A stretch of 64,000 bases of DNA from Aotearoamyces nothofagi (taxonomy: Eukaryota > Ascomycota > Leotiomycetes > Leotiales > Tympanidaceae), in contig JADDTR010000014.1 in NCBI GenBank assembly GCA_015345905.1, forward strand, positions 62,001 through 126,000. Reading direction: 5' to 3'. The position numbers and the translations under genes were made by a program. Below, piece by piece: positions 58,881 to 64,000 of this stretch. A model generated the notes under the pieces. That model was given only the letters and a program-made list of their open reading frames with translations, was not told the origin of the DNA and did not search any database. Numbering within the stretch: position 1 is the stretch's first letter; the number at the start of each line of letters is the position of its first letter.

Positions 58881-60033
58881 TTAACCTTGTTGTCTCTTTC
58901 TCTTGCCGACCTGGGCAGAGAAACCAGTCTTGATAGCCGTGACACTCCGTCGGGACCCGCATGAGTTGCAAGTAATGAAATATAGACGATTCTCTCCTTT
59001 GTTGAGTTCAGTATCTGGTGATCTGCAGGTCTTGCAGGTAACATATTCCACTAGTGTGATGTTAGCATCCCGCTTATTTTCAGAATTATACAGACTTACT
59101 GATGTATCTTCGTAGGACGTTCTCAATCTGTTTCTGCTGGAAGCGGCCCTTGATAACCAAACGCCTGCTACCATCGACGGAACCACTCGTACCCAACTCA
59201 GCAAACAAATATGATGTAACGTGCTCGTCAGTTCGCTTCATACGCTTGCAGATTTCGGCAAGATTGGCAAAAATGGTCTTCTTGTTGCCTTCACGGAGGC
59301 ACTGGGGAGGTGGGATCTTGTAGCTTCGCGAGCCACTTGTAGCATGGTCGGGGTTCTTTTGTGCGAGGAGGCTGAAGAAACGGCTGAGGAGGAGTTCATA
59401 ACCGATAGGCTTAGTCTCATCGTGTTGCCAGATTCCAGTACCCTTTTCCATGTCGCCCTCGTCAATGGGTTTTTTCTCCGCCGCCGCTGCTTGTTCGCCT
59501 TCTCCTTCCTCGCCATCCTTCTCAATGTCGAGTGCAGCAAGCTTAGCTGCAAAGTCGTCTTCACCTTCCTTCGGGACCTTCTTCTTCTTCTTCTTCTTCA
59601 TTGAGAGGTCCAGCCCACCATCAGCAGTTGCAGCCTCGGTGTCCGCACCACCCTCTGCTTCTCCATCCTTAGCGGATTTGGCCTTCTTCTTCTTTTTCAT
59701 TCCCTTGAGTAGGTTCGCAACATCGTCGCCATCATCCTTAGCTGTCTGAGCTTCATCGCCACCTATAACTGGGTAAGTAGCTAGTTCTAGAGTCGAGCGA
59801 AAAAAAAAAGTGATGACCTACTCGTTGAGTGTGACAGCGCGGTTTCTTTTGTATCATCGGGGCCATCTTCCTTCAGTGTGACCGCACCATTCTCATCGAC
59901 TATAGTTGTGCCTTCGCTGAATGCTACAGACTTGCGCGGCTTACGCTCACTGATCTGTACGTCCTGGTCGGAGAAATTAGTTGAATCCAACATCTGTGTT
60001 GAGGTGGGGCAACGAGCTTACCTCACCCGCCAT
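58881..60033 (-). CDS. Translation initiation factor eIF2 subunit beta (328 aa)
   Basis: Exons 60033-60022 (12 nt), 59963-59822, 59762-59100 and 59050-58881. The introns are 58, 59 and 49 nt; 328 aa. The N-terminus reads [20 protein letters not shown]. Two Lys blocks follow (KKKKKAK near 72 and a K7 run near 105); yeast has three. They bind eIF2B-epsilon and eIF5. The eIF5/eIF2-beta domain ([60 protein letters not shown]) and the zinc ribbon CKTC ... CNSC close the protein. It helps deliver initiator Met-tRNA and select the AUG. The acceptor of intron 2 is doubled: TATAG at 59763 or CCCAG at 59769, in frame, differing by two codons (Ser versus Ile-Ile-Gly). Confidence 0.97.
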
Positions 60034-60490
60034 GATTGCGGTTTGTATCGTAATTGCTTCTTAATGCAATATGTCTCGCGACCTATTATTTGTAGTCGGT
60101 CTGTTGTCGTTTGGGTGATGGTATATGTTCGCTGGTTGTGCTTAGGAGAAAGTCGCTGCGTCTGCGCCTTTGAATTCAATGTGGAACTTTCGTCTGACTC
60201 AAAATTCGCACTAAGCGGAGGTTTTAGCCTCACAGTTGTGGAGCCGAGCCAACAACGAAACATCATCAATTTAATCGTGGAGATTGAACAATAAACTACT
60301 CAATTTGTAATTGGGTGTTTCTTCGACCATAAAATCCCTCCCGTACTCGATGTATTGGCATTGTCGGCCGTAGCGCTCTACGTGCAATTACATCACTAAA
60401 TACCATCGGCTTAAATCTCTTTCCGACTTCACATCCTCTTCATATCGCCAGAAATATCCTCCTTAGGGTTCCTCTCAGGGATCCTTAACA
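60034..60490. promoter_or_regulatory. Divergent promoter region of eIF2-beta and the Mim2-like gene
   Basis: 457 bp between two divergent start codons, both of ubiquitously needed proteins. Pyrimidine-rich near 60415-60470. No specific element recognised. Confidence 0.5.
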
Positions 60491-60875
60491 ATGTCGACTT
60501 CCGATTCCTACGTCTTTCAGGATGCTGGTCACGAATCGTCGAACGACCAAGACGATATTGACTCTCTTCCATCATCTATTGTCAGCAGTGATTTAGATTC
60601 GGAAGAACAAACCGATGCACAAAAGGAGTGGGAGGCAAGCTTGCAGCAGCTCGAACTACTCCTGACAATGATAGTTGTGCCATGCATTGGAAAGTTCCTT
60701 GGAAGGAAGTGTGCATATTGGAGTAAGTTTTATATCCGGTTTCCAGGTGTGGAGATTGACAATATATTCAGGCTGGGCAAAGTACATGGAATGGATGTAC
60801 CCCGTCGAGATCAGATTTACGAATAAGTCGGTATTCAATGCAGCTGGTGCTGTAGAGGCTGCAGCCACGTTATAA
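60491..60875 (+). CDS. Small outer-mitochondrial-membrane protein, Mim2-like (111 aa)
   Basis: Exons 60491-60722 and 60772-60875 with a 49-nt intron (GTAAGT/CAG) give 111 aa. An acidic Ser/Asp-rich head (SSNDQDDIDSLPSSIVSSDL) is followed by WEASLQQLELLLTMIVVPCI, then GKFLGRKCAYWSWAKYMEW across the splice, and a tail ending FNAAGAVEAAATL. An acidic cytosolic head, one membrane helix and a LGRKCAYW-type motif are what I recall of Mim2, which with Mim1 inserts alpha-helical proteins into the mitochondrial outer membrane. The fit is by motif memory, so the name is tentative. Confidence 0.78.
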
Positions 60876-61858
60876 CATGTCTTGATACCATGGATCGACG
60901 AAAGATGGCCACCAAGAAAGGAAAATAAATCGAGAAAGGAAAATAAATCGCGAAAGGTCTGCATCAAGCATAGGCGTTATGGGTGGAAGGCGTTTATAGC
61001 TGGTAGTCTTCAAGGGCATGTGGCTGTCTAAATCAAATTGACGGCCATGAAGCCTAAAGATTTAGTGTTACCTTAACGTGTGATTTAAGATTCCATCGTT
61101 TTTATATTGATGCGGGCCAGCCCTCTATAAGTCTAATGGTTCTTCTAGCCTTCAATCATATACCTTCCTGCAATAGCGGCCATCAACAAACCAGTACTTG
61201 CTGTTCTTGAAGAAGGGAACCGCTGTAGTGTGGATGTTAAATGTCGGAGTACCAGTCGTCATTCTGTACGTCACATCAACAAAATCGTGGCGTGGTCTTC
61301 TTCAAAATGTAGTTAAGTGGTGACAGTTGTATGGGGCATGAGGGGCGAGGACTTTACATCTTCTCACATATCATCGTATATTATTAAGCCTCAAAAAAAG
61401 CCCCGAAAATGAAAGCTCTTGCAACTTAAACATGCTTCGGCGATGCTCCGGCGATGCTCTTGTACCACTATACACCCAAACTGAGACTTAGCTGAGGGGC
61501 ATTCCAATTCTGTGAGATGAAAGAAAGGGGCTCTGTAATAGAGGCAAGATAAACTGAAAGGCTCTTTCGAGGCTCGACCTATTCAATTTTAAGACAAGCA
61601 AAGCATGTGGCACATGAAATTAATTGAAGTTGCTTGGCTTTCTCGGGAGTGTTACTGATAAGATTAAGATATGTATGTACAGTGTGCGGCAGACCAAGCT
61701 TGGACCGTGCTTAGCGGCAAAATTCGTGCCCCACCATCGACTAAGCTCTGGAATTTTGTCGAGGACGGACCAAAGCGGTGCCTCAAGAACGACAACTTCT
61801 ACCAAGACGCGATCTCTCTATGCTCGAATTTCGGTAGCACCCACTCAATATGCAACTC
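60876..61858. other. Intergenic region, no gene seen
   Basis: 3' flank of the Mim2-like gene, with an 18-bp unit repeated twice at 60916-60951, and the promoter and leader of RPC160. No coding region supported. Confidence 0.6.
60916..60951 (+). repeat. 18-bp tandem duplication
   Basis: Two copies of GAAAGGAAAATAAATCGM directly adjacent, in the presumed 3' UTR of the Mim2-like gene. Confidence 0.9.
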
Positions 61859-64000
61859 ATGTCTTCTGGTGGTGAGGCCGTCAAGGACCAGGTTGTCGAT
61901 AAGATCCCCAAACGCTTCAAGGAGCTCAAGTTTGGCATCCAGTACGTAGCACTGACACACTATACATATGTTTCAGAGACTTACTATCACATAGATCGAC
62001 TCAAGATATTGTCAACCAGGCAGTCCTAGAAGTCTCGGATCGTATGCTGTACGATGTCGAAAAACAGCGGAGACCTACCAAGCATGGTGCTCTAGATGGA
62101 AGATTAGTATGAATATCTGCCGCTGGAACATATTAGAGCTCAGACTGATGCAGGGTCAATTATCAGGGCATATCTAGCAAACAAGGACTTTGCGACACGT
62201 GCGGCGAGAATTTAACTAACTGTAATGGCCATTTTGGCCATGTTCGGCTTGCACTTCCAGCATTTCACATTGGATATTTAAAGCTAGTTATGAGCATATT
62301 ACAGAATATCTGCAAAGTATGCTGACACTTGCCCGGAGTATGGATTGAAGTTTAACATATCTATAGGATTGTGCTCGTGTCCTACTCACGGAGACTGAGC
62401 GCCGATCATACCTGCGAGAACTGCGAAGACCAAATATCGATAATCTCAAGCGAACCCAAATATGCAAGAAGATCAACGAACAATGTCGAAAGGCAAAACA
62501 ATGCCCGTATTGCGAGTCAATTAATGGTCAGATTCGAAAGAGTGGCGTCTTCAAGCTCACTCATGATAAGTTCCAGACATATAACAAGTCAACTGCCGCG
62601 AAGAAGGTTGCACCAGCCAGCAAGATAGCTTTCGAGAAATCATTCACGGAAGCTAAGAAGAATAATCCTGAGCTGGATAAACACTTGCGGAAGGCGATGG
62701 AAGATCTGAATCCGTTGAGAGTACTGAATCTATTCAAGATGATTACACCCACCGATTGCGAACTTCTAGGCATAAACCCCGCAGAAGGGAGGCCAGAGAT
62801 GTTTCTATGGCAATATATTCCAGCGCCACCAGTTTGTATCCGTCCTTCCGTGGCGCAGGACAGTGCCAGCACGGAAGACGACCTGACTACTAAACTTGCT
62901 GATATTGTCCACATCAGCTCGCTTATTAAAAGTGCGCTGCTTAAGGGGCAACCTGTGCAAACCATCATGGAGCAATGGGAGTACCTTCAACTACAGATCG
63001 CCATGTATGTCAATAGCGACGTACCGGGACTTCAGCAGCCAGGTTTTGGGAAGGCGATTCGTGGATTTTGTCAGAGATTGAAGGGCAAACAAGGACGGTT
63101 CCGAGGAAATCTCTCGGGAAAGCGTGTCGACTTTTCTGGCAGAACAGTTATTTCACCAGATCCGAATCTCAGCGTCGATTCGGTGGCAGTTCCAAAATTG
63201 GTCGCTATGAATCTGACCTATCCAGAACGTGCCAATAAAAGGAACATAGAGAAGTTGAGGAAGCTGATAATTAATGGCCCCAACAAATGGCCCGGTGCGA
63301 ACGTCATTTTACCCAAGGGCTCTCCACACAAAATATCTTTGAAGGTGGGGAAGATGCCTCCTGCTGAAAGAGCAAGAGACCTAAAGATCGGCGACGTTGT
63401 CGAGCGGCACTTAGAAGATGGTGATATCGTGCTTTTCAATCGCCAACCATCCCTTCACAAACTCAGTATCATGGCCCATTATGTCAAAGTACGCCCTTGG
63501 AGGACCTTTCGATTCAACGAATGTGTCTGTTCGCCATATAATGCAGATTTCGATGGAGATGAAATGAATCTTCACGTTCCTCAGACAGAAGAGGCTCGTA
63601 CTGAAGCCATTAATCTGATGGGCGTCAAGAACAACCTGTGCACGCCTAAGAATGGAGAGCCTATTATCTCGGCTACGCAAGATTTCATCACAGCGGCGTA
63701 TCTCCTAAGCAACAAGGAAAACTTCTTTGACCGCAAGACATTCACACATCTCTGCATGTACATGGTAGACGGCAATCTCCAAATCGATCTCCCTCCACCA
63801 GCCATCATAAAACCAGAATGTCTTTGGACTGGAAAACAGGTATTTAGCCTTCTGATGCGGCCCAACAAGGAGTCACCAGTGAAGGTTAATCTTGATGCGA
63901 AGTGCCGGGATTACAAAGCCAAAGCAGGGCAAACTCCTGATATGGACCCCAACGATGGATGGCTGGTTATACGCAACTCAGAAGTCATGTGTGGTAGAAT
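61859..64000 (+). CDS. RNA polymerase III largest subunit RPC160 (5' part, cut by window end)
   Basis: Exons 61859-61941, 61995-62106, 62167-62316 and 62367 to the window end, where the frame is still open. The introns are 53, 60 and 50 nt, all near the 5' end. About 660 residues are present. N-terminal zinc site: Cys74, Cys77, Cys84 and His87 in LCDTCGENLTNCNGHFGH; second pair in CPYCES. The catalytic loop YNADFDGDEMNLHVPQTEEA carries the metal-binding Asp509, Asp511 and Asp513, within two positions of the yeast residues. The following NLMGVKNNLCTPKNGEPIIS and FFDRKTFT match the Pol III paralogue rather than Pol I or II. The enzyme makes tRNA, 5S and U6 RNA in the nucleus. Start MSSGGEAVKDQVVDKIPKRF fits fungal RPC160. 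Confidence 0.97.

Overview
The window is nuclear DNA of a filamentous ascomycete (Pezizomycotina). The signs are many short introns (43 to about 130 nt, GTRNGT donors, CTRAC/CTGAC branch points a few bases before the acceptor), the conidiation regulator WetA, the fungus-only families DUF3433, FLC/TRP-like and MARVEL/Nce102, and pyrimidine-rich promoters. I rebuilt the gene models by splicing across frames. All 35 introns join in frame, and the protein lengths match the families. The exact class cannot be read from the sequence.

Layout. 0.65-2.4 kb: conserved unknown protein (-), with a perfect 49-bp inverted repeat beyond its 3' end. 3.0-3.3 kb: a compact Pol III-type cassette with tRNA-like halves. 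4.7-7.5 kb: DUF3433 membrane protein. 8.9-10.8 kb: GH13 alpha-glucosidase (-). 11.6-12.1 kb: MARVEL protein (-). 12.1-19.3 kb: gene-poor, rich in pentamer and other short tandem repeats. 19.3-22.2 kb: small conserved protein, then a PNGase A-like glycoamidase. 23.7-26.6 kb: RutA-type pyrimidine monooxygenase, then a short-chain dehydrogenase. 27.0-29.4 kb: mitochondrial KH-like/PPR protein (-). 29.4-33.7 kb: a second gene-poor repeat island. 33.8-36.1 kb: FLC/TRP-like channel. 37.2-38.5 kb: secreted subtilase (-). 40.0-42.0 kb: U1 snRNP C (-) and p24 cargo receptor Erv25 (+), head to head. 42.8-44.4 kb: M20 metallodipeptidase. 45.3-47.0 kb: wetA (-), with a 3.1-kb upstream region. 50.2-64.0 kb: a dense housekeeping block of SDH assembly factor 2, Mediator MED1, an unknown protein, an AIM24-family protein and eIF2-beta (all -), then a Mim2-like protein and the 5' part of RNA polymerase III subunit RPC160 (+), which runs off the end.

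The genes form no single pathway. The left half is spaced out and accessory (carbohydrate, nitrogen, secreted and membrane functions); the right half is core machinery for transcription, splicing, translation and mitochondria. The best leads are: a 6-nt micro-exon predicted in the U1-C gene; AAG 3' splice sites predicted there and in the AIM24-family gene; a fungal RutA homologue behind a cluster of GATA-factor sites; the 49-bp perfect inverted repeat; and the Pol III cassette with two T-arms and an intron-like insert. I saw no retroelement, virus-like element, DNA transposon or CRISPR array.
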